Shown: positions 8,343-17,430, counted from the first letter of the stretch. The stretch is 64,000 bases of DNA from Gimesia chilikensis (GCF_008329715.1 NZ_VTSR01000018.1:1-64000); one strand, 5' to 3'. A program made the numbers and translations. The notes: generated from the sequence alone by a model not told the origin.

Positions 8343-9784
8343 ATGTACTCACGCCCGCTTGTCCGTTTCGCCTGCCTGACAATGCTCTGCCTGTTTGCAG
8401 CCTCCACTGCAGACGCCGCCCAACTCTATGTGGGCGCCACGTCGACCGACATCACTCCCCAGCTGCCGGTCTCACTCACGGGCCAGATGCGGACCCGCAT
8501 TGCGAAAACGGTCGAAAGCCCGGTCACCGCGAACGTCCTCGTGCTGGAATCCCGCGACGGAGACAAATCACTGGAACACGTTGTCTTCGTCTCTTGTGAC
8601 CTGGTCTGCATCCGGGGCGGCATTCACGAAAAAGTCCGCGAAAAACTCAAAGACCAGCTGCCCGGCCTCTCGCTGCAGAAGGTCATCATGAACGCGACCC
8701 ACACGCACACCGCGCCCACGATGATCGAAGGTCGCTACACACTTCCCAAGACCGGCGTCACACAGCCTGCAGAATTCGTCGAGTTCGCCGCACAGAAAAT
8801 TGCCGACGCCATTCAGAAGGCCTGGAACGAACGGCAGCCGGGCCAGGTCGGCTGGGGACTCGGGCACGCGGTCATCGCCCAGAATCGCCGGGCCCTCTAT
8901 GAGGGAGGCTGGGCCAAAATGTACGGCAGTACCAGCACCAAGGATTTTCGCGGCATCGAAGGCTACGAAGATCACACCATGGAAGTCCTCTGCTTCTGGA
9001 ATGACAAAGACGAACTCATCGCCACTGCTGTCAACATCGCCTGTCCCGCCCAGGCCGTCGAAGGACGCAGCACCGTCAACGCCGACTTCTGGCACCCGGT
9101 TCGCGAAGCTCTCAAGAAAAATATGGCGACCAGCTCACCGTGCTCGGCTGGGCCGGCGCCGCCGGAGATCAGGTCCCCCGCCCCATGTACCGCAAAGCAG
9201 CCGAGGCTCGCATGATGCAGCTCCGTAACCTGACGCTGCTCGAAGAACTGTCGCGGAGGATCGTCGCCGGCTGGGAAGAAGCTTATGCTGGTGCCGTGCA
9301 GGAAAAACATGCCGACGCACTGCTCAAGCACGAAGTCCGCACCATCGAACTCCCGCTACAGACTGTCAGCGAAGCAGACCACGAGCGAATTTCCAAAGAG
9401 ATCAAGGCCTACGCTGACGATCCCTCCAAGGTCTGGATCAAAAACTGGAAACAACGCGTCCTCGACCGCTACGACGAACAGCAGGCCGGCACCTCCCGTC
9501 CCTATTCGATGGAACTGCACACCCTCCGCCTGGGCGACATCGCCATCGCCACGAACGACTTCGAACTCTTCACCGATTTCGGCACTCAGATGAAGTCCCG
9601 CAGCCCGGCCCTTCAGACCTTCATCATCCAGCTCTGCGGCCCCGGCTCCTACGTTCCGAATGAAAGAGCCGTCCGCGGCGGCAGCTACAGCGCTATCATC
9701 GAAAGTAACCTCGTCGGCCCCGCCGGTGGCCAGGTCCTCACCGAAGAAACCCTCAAGTCAATCAACGCACAGTTCAAAAAGTAG
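8343..9784 (+). pseudogene. Exported neutral ceramidase-like protein, interrupted by a frameshift
   Basis: The first part (8343-9120) encodes a signal peptide, LYVGATSTDITPQLPVSLTG, and the family motif MNATHTHTAP; the second part (about 9120-9784) resumes in another frame with LGWAGAAGDQVPRPMYRK and ends at 9784. Together they give a continuous protein of about 480 aa of the neutral/alkaline non-lysosomal ceramidase-like group. The break is at an A-run, 9117-9121: five A's are present and six would restore the frame. As written, the first frame ends at 9215. It could be a true pseudogene, a phase-variable gene or a sequencing error. No strong slippery motif supports programmed frameshifting. 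Confidence 0.75.
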
Positions 9785-9791
9785 AAAAAAA

Positions 9792-9821
9792 CTGAGCGGC
9801 ACGGCGCCAGCCGCCGGTGTT
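9792..9821 (+). repeat. REP-like palindromic repeat, family A
   Basis: CTGAGCGGCACGGCGCCAGC followed by CGCCGGTGTT. The central GGCGCC and the flanking CGGC/GCCG make it palindromic. Related copies lie at 11450, 11501 (reverse), 23210, 29045 and 29086. Confidence 0.75.
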
Positions 9822-9880
9822 GACCTGGATTTGCCTGACAAGGGTTCCCTGGTATCTCCGTTCCATAACGGGGCACACCA

Positions 9881-9911
9881 TTAGCCGCAGGGCGTTAGCC
9901 CCGGTTGAAAC
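9881..9911 (+). repeat. REP-like palindromic repeat, family B
   Basis: TTAGCCGCAGGGCGTTAGCC followed by CCGGTTGAAAC. An identical 31-nt copy lies at 16658-16688. Both copies are in gene-free DNA. Confidence 0.8.
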
Positions 9912-9958
9912 TGGTTAGTTTAGAAGTGACCAAAAGTAGCTGACTCCTGAGACACCTG

Positions 9959-10717
9959 TTAATCCTTAAGGTGCTCCCATCGCGATGAAAACGACCAGTT
10001 AATCACATCAATTTCAGGTTTACAGTCAAGGAATTCATCTCCTTCTGCCAGAGCTTCTTGGTTTAAAAAATAATGTCCTGCTTCGAGGTCATCTACAAAT
10101 TGCTTCATGAACTGCAACAGGTTTTTATTCAGCAGAATCACAGTGTCGTCTGCATGATCAGTGAAGATAACCTGCCCGGCAGTTCCAGTGGGAGCAGGAT
10201 CCATGTCAACGCGGAGCAGTGTTTCTCCACCGTCATGTGCAAAGGCGATCGATTTGGGATTATAGATGTCTTCCCTGCGAATGCCTGAATCGGCTGCCCG
10301 AACCGGCTCCAGGTTATCTACTGGTACGTCGTTGTTTTTAAACTCTCGAATTGCCTCTTGTAGTGTAAGGAACTGCATACCATAGAAGAGACTCCCCAGG
10401 TTCCCCTCTGAATTCATTCCGTTATGGGTGCGGTAGAGTTCTTTCCACTGTTCCGGCATTTCCAGAGCGAAAACCTGTTCGGCTTCCTGAATTTCCTGCG
10501 CGGTAGCTGGCGGATTCAGATTAGCAAGGATTTTTGGGGCATGTGCTGAAAGCCAGTCATGGATTCGATGCCACGCTTCTGTGATCGTGTTCACAGGGGG
10601 ATGACTCTGATGGTTACCAGCCAACTGATCGTCTCCTTTATCGCTGGTGCAGGCGGCGCTGAGTAGCGCGCCTGCCATGCAAATCGCATGGCGACGCGTC
10701 ATTTTCAATTCGGGCAT
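9959..10717 (-). CDS. SMI1/KNR4 (SUKH) domain lipoprotein
   Basis: The 252-aa protein starts with basic MTRRH, a hydrophobic stretch and the lipobox LSAAC at residues 19-23, so it is probably a lipoprotein. The remainder matches SMI1/KNR4: an N-terminal helix, then LNPPATAQEIQEAEQVFAL, LPEQW-like MPEQWKELYRTHNG, GMQFLTLQEA, and a conserved middle strand SIAFAHDGGETLLRVD. SUKH proteins often act as immunity proteins in toxin systems, but many planctomycete copies stand alone. No toxin gene is adjacent. GGGA lies ten bases upstream of ATG 10717; an internal ATG at 10702 is possible. Confidence 0.8.
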   Translation of the reverse strand: MPELKMTRRHAICMAGALLSAACTSDKGDDQLAGNHQSHPPVNTITEAWHRIHDWLSAHAPKILANLNPPATAQEIQEAEQVFALEMPEQWKELYRTHNGMNSEGNLGSLFYGMQFLTLQEAIREFKNNDVPVDNLEPVRAADSGIRREDIYNPKSIAFAHDGGETLLRVDMDPAPTGTAGQVIFTDHADDTVILLNKNLLQFMKQFVDDLEAGHYFLNQEALAEGDEFLDCKPEIDVINWSFSSRWEHLKD

Positions 10718-10755
10718 CCAGCATCCCTCTCGCGAGCCAGAAAACCGGGCCCCGC

Positions 10756-11304
10756 TTACAGCGTCCCGTCCAGACCCTTCTGGTAATACTTATGCGTGAT
10801 CTCATCCTGGTGCTCCAGCAGCCAGTCGATCGAGGGTTCGTTGTGCATCGCTTTATGAATCGCCTGTGCGGTCGCTTTGCGATGAATCTCGAACAGCGCC
10901 TTGTGATCCAGGTTCTCATCGGTCGCGGCACCCGGATTCAACCAGACTGAGCAGATTATTCCCAGGTCATTCGCTTTCTCTTTCGGCAGATCACCGGCCC
11001 GCACTGCATCCAGCACACCATTGGCAATCGCTGCCTGCACGGTTCCCATCAGAATGTTCGTGTAGGCACTGCTCTTGACCGTGACCTTACTCACCATCAG
11101 CGTGACCGGCCTGACCTGGATATCCGTATTCAGAATCGCGAACACCTTCGAGTGACCCGCAGACTGTCCGCCGGTCAGCGTGGCAATCGCTGTCCCTACA
11201 GGGCCATCCAGCTCACCAATCACCACTTCCGGTTCCGCAGCCGTAAACGGCGGACCACCGGCGATCAGACATTCCCCCGTACGCATTACAATTCGATCAC
11301 TCAT
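10756..11304 (-). CDS. fae: Formaldehyde-activating enzyme (Fae)
   Basis: The 182-aa product has the Fae signature: EVVIGELDGPVGTAIATL near the N-terminus, then QSAGHSKVFAILNTDIQVRP and TLMVSKVTVKSS. Fae condenses formaldehyde with tetrahydromethanopterin to methylene-H4MPT in the cytoplasm. The catalytic His of the family fits the AGH motif here. The C-terminal 50 residues have no assigned role. AGGAGT lies upstream of ATG 11304. No other H4MPT genes are next to it, so its partners must lie elsewhere. Some planctomycete Fae homologues may have a sensing or different role; that cannot be decided here. Confidence 0.85.
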   Translation of the reverse strand: MSDRIVMRTGECLIAGGPPFTAAEPEVVIGELDGPVGTAIATLTGGQSAGHSKVFAILNTDIQVRPVTLMVSKVTVKSSAYTNILMGTVQAAIANGVLDAVRAGDLPKEKANDLGIICSVWLNPGAATDENLDHKALFEIHRKATAQAIHKAMHNEPSIDWLLEHQDEITHKYYQKGLDGTL

Positions 11305-11449
11305 ACTGACACTCCTTGCTGGTTGAACTGAATCGGTAATTGAAACATCACCCTACCCGATCCCCCGCCAACCTGCAACCAGTCTGGTTTCCCGGCTCCT
11401 CCGCAGTATGATCCAACTCGAATTCAGATTAAAATAGCAATCACAGATC

Positions 11450-11530
11450 CTGAGCGGCACGGCGATAGCCGCCGGTGTTGTATCACGCGACGTATAGAAA
11501 TTACCGCTACCTGGCGGCCATTCCGCTCAG
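11450..11530. repeat. Inverted pair of family-A REP-like repeats (BIME-like)
   Basis: A forward copy at 11450-11479 starts CTGAGCGGCACGGCG, and a reverse copy at 11501-11530 ends GGCGGCCATTCCGCTCAG. The head-to-head pair with a 21-nt spacer resembles bacterial interspersed mosaic elements. Confidence 0.7.
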
Positions 11531-11573
11531 ATAGATATGAATTCAAACCATCAGTTGGCTCTGGCATAAAAGT

Positions 11574-11867
11574 ATGGTCTCGGACATCACAGACACCATC
11601 ACGGCGCTCCAGCAACAGGGAGCAGTTCTGATTCGCGGATATCGTTCGCAACTGGAACTGACGCAGGAATTGCAGGCCGCCATAGACGCCGGAAAACCGG
11701 CTATCGTGCAGCCAACCATGAAAAGCATGCGTCTGTTTTTTAATACCAGCGGGTTCAAGATGATGATGCAGGAAGTTCTGGAAGGACTTATAGACTATCA
11801 ACTGGTGATTCTACCCAACTGCTATGGCACGCGGCTTCTAATGGCAATCGCACCTCGCATCGAATGA
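11574..11867 (+). CDS. Hypothetical protein, possible gene remnant
   Basis: This 97-aa ORF has codon use like its neighbours (GC-rich third positions in the first half) and a plausible sequence with a helical start (ITDTITALQQQGAVLIRGYR). I do not recognise it. No ribosome binding site precedes the ATG, and a stop codon lies just upstream in frame. It sits beside a REP pair and converges with the following minus-strand gene at 6 nt. It may be a remnant of a longer gene. Confidence 0.35.
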   Translation: MVSDITDTITALQQQGAVLIRGYRSQLELTQELQAAIDAGKPAIVQPTMKSMRLFFNTSGFKMMMQEVLEGLIDYQLVILPNCYGTRLLMAIAPRIE

Positions 11868-11872
11868 CCATA

Positions 11873-12367
11873 CTAGGGTCCCACACGACGCTCAATGATA
11901 TTTTTACCTAATTCTTCTGCATCAAATGGCTGACTTGTATCAAAATTCCGCAATGCATCTAAGAATTCAACCGGTGGTAGGTATGAGTGTTCTTCGATGT
12001 AATGAAGTATCATATCCGGTGAGGTGAATACGACTTTTTGCTCTCGTGAAGGAATCCTGAGTTCTGTGCAACCAAGGTGACGCATTCCGCCAATTTTGCA
12101 CCTGATTTTTGCATACGCTTTACACAATTTACAGGGGCGTTGTCCTCTAATTCGAGCAAAATGGATATTGATCCTCTTTGGGATGCAGCAGACCAGGTCT
12201 CGTAATTTCTTGAACAGCGCGTCGTCTATAGTCCCAACCGGGAACGAATGATTGCTATCCAGCCAGCCGATATTAAGAAGTTTTTCAAATTCACAGTCGT
12301 CAGCGAACTCATACCAACAGTTGTCGTCCGCATAATATCTGTAGGGGGAAAGATCTTCAAAATACAT
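11873..12367 (-). CDS. Hypothetical protein beginning MYFEDLSPYRY
   Basis: A 164-aa soluble protein with an N-terminus (MYFEDLSPYRY, then LLNIGWLDSNHSFPVG) that I associate with an uncharacterised bacterial family, possibly DUF7919. The middle holds four closely spaced cysteines (VCCIPKR, CKLCKAYAKIRC) that could bind a metal, followed by GGMRHLGCTELRIP. GGGAGT lies upstream of ATG 12367. It is in the same direction as the PhyH gene 76 nt upstream and may be the tail of that operon. Function unknown. Confidence 0.7.
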   Translation of the reverse strand: MYFEDLSPYRYYADDNCWYEFADDCEFEKLLNIGWLDSNHSFPVGTIDDALFKKLRDLVCCIPKRINIHFARIRGQRPCKLCKAYAKIRCKIGGMRHLGCTELRIPSREQKVVFTSPDMILHYIEEHSYLPPVEFLDALRNFDTSQPFDAEELGKNIIERRVGP

Positions 12368-12443
12368 TTTAACTCCCTATCATCGAAAGCAAGCTCATCG
12401 GCTCTGCGCGGTGAATGCACTTCTGCCACGAACTGGTCTACAC

Positions 12444-13313
12444 TCACTCATACCGCCGCGGACTGATCCCCGGCGCTGACCGCGCCATGTTGTCAGGTCG
12501 ATTCGGCAGATCATAGTCGATCTTCTGCGTGTTCAGACTGCGAAACAGCGGTCGTACGTTTTCGGGTAACGTCTGCACCTGCTCCGGATCATAATCGGGC
12601 ACTTCTCCAATCGGCCCCGCCCACGCCGGGCGATAGGCAATCGCCAGCATGTGCCGGTCAGTGTCGCTAAAATTGGGATAATTAGCGTGGAATACTTTCT
12701 GATTGATGATCACCGCCGAGCCCGCACGGCAGGTCACCAGCACTTCATCTTCATGCGACAGGTAACGCCGATACGGGTTGCCGTCCGCGTGCAGTGAAAG
12801 ATGCGAACCGGGAATCACTTTGAACGGGCTATGCTCAGGCGTCAGATCATCCAGGTAATACAGCACCCGCACCAGGCAGGGCGAACTGGCACCCAGCCCG
12901 AAGATTTTCGAACCATAAGGCTGCGCGTCCGTATGAATGGCGATTCCCGGATGCCCCGGCTGTGAAACCGCGTAGGTACACGACGTACAGATCAGCTCAT
13001 CCCCGAACAGCCGCTCCAAAAACGAGATCATCGTCGGCAGCGCAATCACCGAGATCGCATTCGGCGAGTCGGTCCACTGCACACCGCTGAATCCCCGCTG
13101 ATGCGCGCTGTAATCGGTTCCCTGCGTCGGCAGTTGCATCAGCTCTTCACGGATCCCCGCAATCTGCTCTGCCGACAACAGGTCCGGCATCACAACATAC
13201 CCATCCACCTCAAGCGAACGAATCTGCTGTCCTGTACTCAATGCCGCCCAGTCCGTTTCAACCCGCTTCGCCGCAGCGACTTCCTCACGCGAGTTAGTAA
13301 ACGATACATCCAT
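12444..13313 (-). CDS. Phytanoyl-CoA dioxygenase (PhyH) family protein
   Basis: This 289-aa protein has the 2-oxoglutarate/Fe(II) dioxygenase core: HTDAQPYG gives the His-x-Asp metal pair and a later VFHANYPN the third His. VLYYLDDLTPEHSPFKVIPG and an Arg in HMLAIAYRPAW fit the cosubstrate site. ATG at 13313 is chosen for AAAGG upstream and typical length; 13355 is possible. PhyH-family proteins hydroxylate many small molecules, so the substrate is not predicted. It follows the unknown gene at 13359 by 45 nt and appears to be the third gene of a minus-strand operon with an AXE1 esterase. Confidence 0.85.
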   Translation of the reverse strand: MDVSFTNSREEVAAAKRVETDWAALSTGQQIRSLEVDGYVVMPDLLSAEQIAGIREELMQLPTQGTDYSAHQRGFSGVQWTDSPNAISVIALPTMISFLERLFGDELICTSCTYAVSQPGHPGIAIHTDAQPYGSKIFGLGASSPCLVRVLYYLDDLTPEHSPFKVIPGSHLSLHADGNPYRRYLSHEDEVLVTCRAGSAVIINQKVFHANYPNFSDTDRHMLAIAYRPAWAGPIGEVPDYDPEQVQTLPENVRPLFRSLNTQKIDYDLPNRPDNMARSAPGISPRRYE

Positions 13314-13358
13314 TTTGCTGACCTTTAATTGATACATTCGAGTGGGGACGAGCAACTA

Positions 13359-13988
13359 TTACTGTTGAACCACGAAAGCAAACTCCGCTTCTTCAAGAAG
13401 TTCTCCCCGCACGAAGACATGCAACCAGCCGGGGTCCCAGGGAAAACCATCAATATACGCTTCGCGTCGAGGGTCCGGGGTGTCAAACTGAAACAACTGC
13501 CGATATCCGCTCTGTTCTAACTCTTCAAAGGCAGGACCGACGCGCGCCACATTGTCTATGCATGGTCTTCCACCGACTTTAGACCAGGGAGAAACTTGTT
13601 CCGGGGATTCCGGCATTCGATCTGTTTGCATCGGTTCGAACCGAATTCGCTGACAGCTTACTTCCGCTTTGATCCCTGAAGCACTGTCCGACATGCCACC
13701 CTGATGGACGACCGCGTGAATCATCTTCGAGGGGAAAAGCACCCGGTTGTTAAACGAAATTACATCGCGTGTTTCATCATCGCCATAAATATCGAATGAG
13801 TAAAACAGTGAGACAGCCCGGCCTGTCTCAAATTCGATCGTACCGAAATATTTCTGATTCACATCAACATACAGAGGCTCTACATCCCTCGGGACAGCAC
13901 CACCAATTTTAGAACCGTGATCTGTCGACTCACGGTCATAAGCAAACGGGCGACACTGATTCAGGTCTGGTAGTTCGTTGAATGCCAT
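13359..13988 (-). CDS. Uncharacterised protein, weakly similar to YwqG/DUF1963
   Basis: The 209-aa product (ATG 13988) has two GG-turn motifs, SKIGGAVP and SKVGGRP, and a late LFQFDTPDP and GWLHVFVRG. These loosely recall the YwqG/DUF1963 fold of internally repeated beta structure. I would not assign it firmly. The longer ORF reaching 14090 overlaps the end of the esterase gene and is less likely. It lies 40 nt downstream of the esterase and 45 nt upstream of PhyH, all minus strand. Confidence 0.65.
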   Translation of the reverse strand: MAFNELPDLNQCRPFAYDRESTDHGSKIGGAVPRDVEPLYVDVNQKYFGTIEFETGRAVSLFYSFDIYGDDETRDVISFNNRVLFPSKMIHAVVHQGGMSDSASGIKAEVSCQRIRFEPMQTDRMPESPEQVSPWSKVGGRPCIDNVARVGPAFEELEQSGYRQLFQFDTPDPRREAYIDGFPWDPGWLHVFVRGELLEEAEFAFVVQQ

Positions 13989-14028
13989 GACGATTCTGCT
14001 GGAGAGAGTATCAACAGGAAAAATCCCC

Positions 14029-15351
14029 TTACTTCTTCGCCTGCTCCTCCACATGTTCCAGCACCGCATCAAAAAATGCCTTGTGAACATCCGCCGGGGC
14101 TGCGTGGCCCATCAGGGGTTTGTTGATGATCTGCTTCTTGCCGCTCAGCTGGTTATAAGCCGCGTAACAGCTTGATGGCGGACAGACGCTGTCGATAAAA
14201 CCCACACTCATAATCGCATCCGCCTTCGCCCGCGTGGCGAAGTTGACTGCGTCGACATACGCTGCTGCTTCCAACTGGGTGGGATCGGGTTTGCCGTCCG
14301 CGCCGGTTTCGACCAGCTTGGGCCAGCCGTTAATCCGGCCGGCAGCACGTCCTGAATGATCGCAGATCGCGGGAACCCCCGTGGCGATGAACGTCACCCG
14401 GTTATCCAGACCACCGGCTGCCAGTGCCTGGCCGCCTCCCTGGCTGTGGCCGATCACAATCACGGTCTTCCCGTCCCACTCGGGTTGCGCAGTCAGAAAA
14501 TCAATCGCCCGCACCAGACGCAAAAACATCCCGCGGAAGTAAACCGTATCACGGCTCTCGCGACCCGCCTGTCGATAATCTTTCAGTTTGCCGGCCGCCA
14601 AATCTTTGTAATATTGAGCCGGCTTTCCGTTCGGCAGGCCGTGTGCGTTGATGTCCATCGACAGCATTCCGTTGTTCGCTCCTTTGACGGCATTCGTCAG
14701 CGATGAACTCCGCACCCCGGCCCCGTGCACCCACAGAATCGCCGGCAGGCTCTTCGCTTTCGCATCCTTCGGCTTCCCGAAATAACCGGAAACCGGAGCA
14801 CCACCCAGGCAGTTCACCTGCACGTCGAATGCTTCAACCTTGGCGTCCTTCTGCTTGACCGGCGTCAGTTTCGGATCCATGGGAACCTCTTCGAGTTTCG
14901 CGATCTGATTGGTCCAGAACTGGTCGAAGTCTCCCGGGGCCGGCTTGCTGAGTTCGATCTTTTCCGGCGAGAACCCTGCTCCCGCGATTTTAGTCTGATT
15001 CACCGGCGCACCTGCTTTGACCACGCACCGCAGAAATCCCGGCTTGTCCGATGTGACTTCTACCTCGGTCGGTTCTTCACCCAGTGTCTTGCTCCCTTGA
15101 GGGAAACCGGAAGCCCCGCCGATGAAATTATCCACGGTAAAGCTCAGCTTCTCACCTGAGACCGGCTTGCCATTCTTAGTCAGCGAAATCAGAAACTTCG
15201 CCGTCTCACCGGCCTTATAGATCGCATCAGGGCGATCGGTGACCACCTTCAATTCGTATTTGTCCGCAGCTACAGCCGAAGCAGACAGTGAGAGCAGCAG
15301 CGCCAGGGTCAGGCAGGACGAGACGATATGTTTCAGAAATCTTGGATGCAT
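14029..15351 (-). CDS. Exported acetyl-xylan-esterase-like alpha/beta hydrolase
   Basis: The 440-aa product has a signal peptide (residues about 1-28, ending ASAVAA), an N-terminal beta-sandwich-like domain to about residue 125, and an AXE1-type hydrolase. The nucleophile is in GHSQGGGQALAAGG, with the oxyanion region ILWVHGAGVR. A late VGFIDSVCPPSSCYAAYN supplies the Asp and GHAAP the His. It probably deacetylates carbohydrates in the periplasm. It is the first gene of a probable three-gene operon with the two genes downstream. The N-terminal extension is not part of classic AXE1 and may bind carbohydrate. Confidence 0.82.
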   Translation of the reverse strand: MHPRFLKHIVSSCLTLALLLSLSASAVAADKYELKVVTDRPDAIYKAGETAKFLISLTKNGKPVSGEKLSFTVDNFIGGASGFPQGSKTLGEEPTEVEVTSDKPGFLRCVVKAGAPVNQTKIAGAGFSPEKIELSKPAPGDFDQFWTNQIAKLEEVPMDPKLTPVKQKDAKVEAFDVQVNCLGGAPVSGYFGKPKDAKAKSLPAILWVHGAGVRSSSLTNAVKGANNGMLSMDINAHGLPNGKPAQYYKDLAAGKLKDYRQAGRESRDTVYFRGMFLRLVRAIDFLTAQPEWDGKTVIVIGHSQGGGQALAAGGLDNRVTFIATGVPAICDHSGRAAGRINGWPKLVETGADGKPDPTQLEAAAYVDAVNFATRAKADAIMSVGFIDSVCPPSSCYAAYNQLSGKKQIINKPLMGHAAPADVHKAFFDAVLEHVEEQAKK

Positions 15352-15705
15352 GATGTATTCCTGTGATCAAGTTTCAAGCGAAATCCGGCGGCCCGGAGTC
15401 TCTCTACCAGTCTAACAGACACTCGCTGAAACGGAAGCCAGACAGCCTCTGATCAACCACACTGGTCGCTCAGCAATCTGTGGTCCCTCTCGAAAGGACA
15501 TAGCCGGAGCGAACGTACTTCATGAATCATTCACGAATAGATGAGTCTGTCATTAGTTTTTCAAAAAAGAACTGGCTTCATGGAAAAAGATGCACACAAT
15601 GGCACATGATCTGCCTGATTAAAAACAGGAGCACCCGCCAGACTGATCTGGCTCCCTGCTGTGGGGAGGCTGACTCGAAGATACTCAAATCAGGGAATAA
15701 TCAAA
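15352..15705. other. Gene-free divergent region with a palindromic repeat
   Basis: It separates divergent genes and should hold both promoters. The sequence ACCACACTGGTCGCTCAGCA (15457-15475) is followed by a matching TGTGGT, giving a small hairpin; a near-identical segment is at 36288-36308 (family C). ORFs reading through here overlap the DUF4396 gene in another frame and are not credible. Confidence 0.45.
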
Positions 15706-16497
15706 ATGCTCGCTCAGATTGCAGCGCTTTCATTATTACTGGCACTCCTCTGCTTTCTCTGGCTCATCGTCGACATCATCCGGCATCCGCAGCACATGAC
15801 GATCATGAACTTCGTCTGGCCGCTCACCGCCCTTTATGCGGGACCGCTGGCACTGGTGTTCTATTACTGGTTCGGACGACAGGACAGCCACGACCAGATG
15901 CAGCACGGCAATCATTCCCAGCACGTACAGAGCGGGCACGACGGACACGCCGCACACAGTATGCACGGGGAACAGCACAACGAAATGCAGTCCTCTATGA
16001 ACTCACACGATATGTCGTCCATACAGAAAAAGCCGTTCTGGCAGAGCGTGGTCCTGGGAGTAACGCATTGCGGCAGCGGCTGCACACTGGGTGATATCAT
16101 CGTAGAAGGCGGCCTGCACATTCTGGTTCCGGCCGTACTCACGTTGACCGGCGCTTCACTCGTCTTCTTCACCTGGACCATCGATTACATCTTCGCCCTG
16201 CTCATCGGCGTTGCCTTTCAGTATTTCAGCATCGTCCCCATGCGGGGGCTGGCATTTAAAGAAGGACTGGTCACTGCCTTCAAGGTCGACTTCTTCTCAC
16301 TCAGCTGCTGGCAGATCGGCATGTACGGCTGGATGGCCATCTGCCTGTTCGGCATCTTCGGCCTGGAAAATACGGCGATGGACAAGACCAGCCCCGTCTT
16401 CTGGTTTATGATGCAGATCGCCATGCTCGCCGGCTTCATCACCGCCTTCCCCATCAACTGGTGGCTCATCCGCAAAGGCATCAAAGAGCAGATGTAG
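15706..16497 (+). CDS. DUF4396 membrane protein with His/Met-rich cytoplasmic or periplasmic loop
   Basis: The 263-aa product has about six membrane segments: two at the N-terminus (residues about 1-22 and 30-52), then after a loop two pairs and a final one. The loop (about 55-105) is rich in His, Met and Gln (HDQMQHGNHSQHVQ), suggesting metal binding. The DUF4396 signature GVTHCGSGCTLGDI follows and places two Cys and a His at the membrane edge. AGGGA precedes ATG 15706. The next gene on the same strand is a c-type cytochrome 450 nt away, so they are not clearly one operon. Copper handling is a reasonable guess but is unproven. Confidence 0.85.
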   Translation: MLAQIAALSLLLALLCFLWLIVDIIRHPQHMTIMNFVWPLTALYAGPLALVFYYWFGRQDSHDQMQHGNHSQHVQSGHDGHAAHSMHGEQHNEMQSSMNSHDMSSIQKKPFWQSVVLGVTHCGSGCTLGDIIVEGGLHILVPAVLTLTGASLVFFTWTIDYIFALLIGVAFQYFSIVPMRGLAFKEGLVTAFKVDFFSLSCWQIGMYGWMAICLFGIFGLENTAMDKTSPVFWFMMQIAMLAGFITAFPINWWLIRKGIKEQM

Positions 16498-16947
16498 GCC
16501 TTCACGTAACTCAAACTGAGCTGCAAGGCGCTCGGTCGCATTTATTAAATAGTTTTTACGTGATCCTGCGGTCGACAGCGTTAGCTATGTGAGTATCCAC
16601 CCTGGCCGAGGGTATGCTGTTGCTCTTGTTTCAGGACTTCAACAGCAGAAAAGAAAATTAGCCGCAGGGCGTTAGCCCCGGTTGAAACGTCTTTGGTATA
16701 TATCATCCGAATTAAGAAACGCTACCTGGCCGCCGTTTCGATTAGCGGTGAAGATCACTTACCACTCGCCAATCACCAGACAGCAGCGACCCACCCTTGT
16801 AAAAACTACATCCCGCCCCCATTCTCGCTCCTTTTCCCCTGATCGGGTTCAGAAACCGGACCTCCAGAGCCGATAGTAGGAATCAGACCGATTGTACGGA
16901 TTACGCAAAGCAGGCAGAAACCTGTCTCAGGCACTCGAGGATCTGAA
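16498..16947. other. Gene-free stretch holding family-B and family-A-like repeats
   Basis: A family-B repeat is at 16658-16688, and a reverse family-A-like segment GCTACCTGGCCGCCGTTTCG at 16721-16740 forms a pair with it. No credible ORF is seen. The promoter of the cytochrome gene must lie in the last 150 bases. Confidence 0.6.
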
Positions 16948-17412
16948 ATGAGCATCACGCAACGCTGGTTACTGTTGGCCACCGGAATTCTGTTAATCGC
17001 GGGCGGCGTATTCGCCTCAGACGAGCTCCGTAAATCAGCCGCAGAGCCGGGCGATCAGCAGGCCGCGCTGATGCTGGCCAAGCTCGCCAGCTGTCAGAAA
17101 ATTACCAATGGCCTGGTGACGAAAAACTTCAAAGAGATCCACAGCGGGGCCAACACCCTCAACCAGATCTGCATCGCCACCGACTGGGCGTCCCACGATG
17201 ATGCCGTCTATGCCCATCATCGCCTGGAACTCCGCAAGCAGGCCCAGAAGCTCGCCAAGATGGCAGAAGAAAAAAATCTCGACGGTGCCAGCTATGCTTA
17301 CATGCATTCGCTGAATACCTGCATCAACTGCCACGAATACTGCCGCGATGTTCTCAGCATCGTCGACGACTCCGAAGTCAAACTCAAAGTCGTGCCGATT
17401 CCCTCGAACTGA
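16948..17412 (+). CDS. Exported c-type cytochrome, cytochrome c'-like
   Basis: The 154-aa protein has a signal peptide (MSITQRWLLLATGILLIAGG, cleavage near FAS-D) and one haem-binding motif near the C-terminus, CINCHEYCR. CxxCHxxCR at the end of a four-helix bundle is the hallmark of cytochrome c' and c-556-like proteins. Helices with Lys/Glu-rich surfaces precede it. It probably works in the periplasm in electron transfer or nitric-oxide binding. The 17431-17470 hairpin lies just after the stop. Confidence 0.82.
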   Translation: MSITQRWLLLATGILLIAGGVFASDELRKSAAEPGDQQAALMLAKLASCQKITNGLVTKNFKEIHSGANTLNQICIATDWASHDDAVYAHHRLELRKQAQKLAKMAEEKNLDGASYAYMHSLNTCINCHEYCRDVLSIVDDSEVKLKVVPIPSN

Positions 17413-17430
17413 GTTGACTTTGTTATCTGC

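Noticed and set aside
8343..9784. Programmed frameshift in the ceramidase-like gene
   Set aside because: The A-run lacks a proper slippery heptamer in frame and no downstream stem was seen; a deletion or error is simpler.
11424..11801. 125-codon minus-strand ORF
   Set aside because: It reads through a REP pair and lies opposite a better-looking plus-strand ORF.
15522..16094. 190-codon plus-strand ORF overlapping DUF4396
   Set aside because: It is another frame of a recognised membrane protein and includes the gene-free leader.
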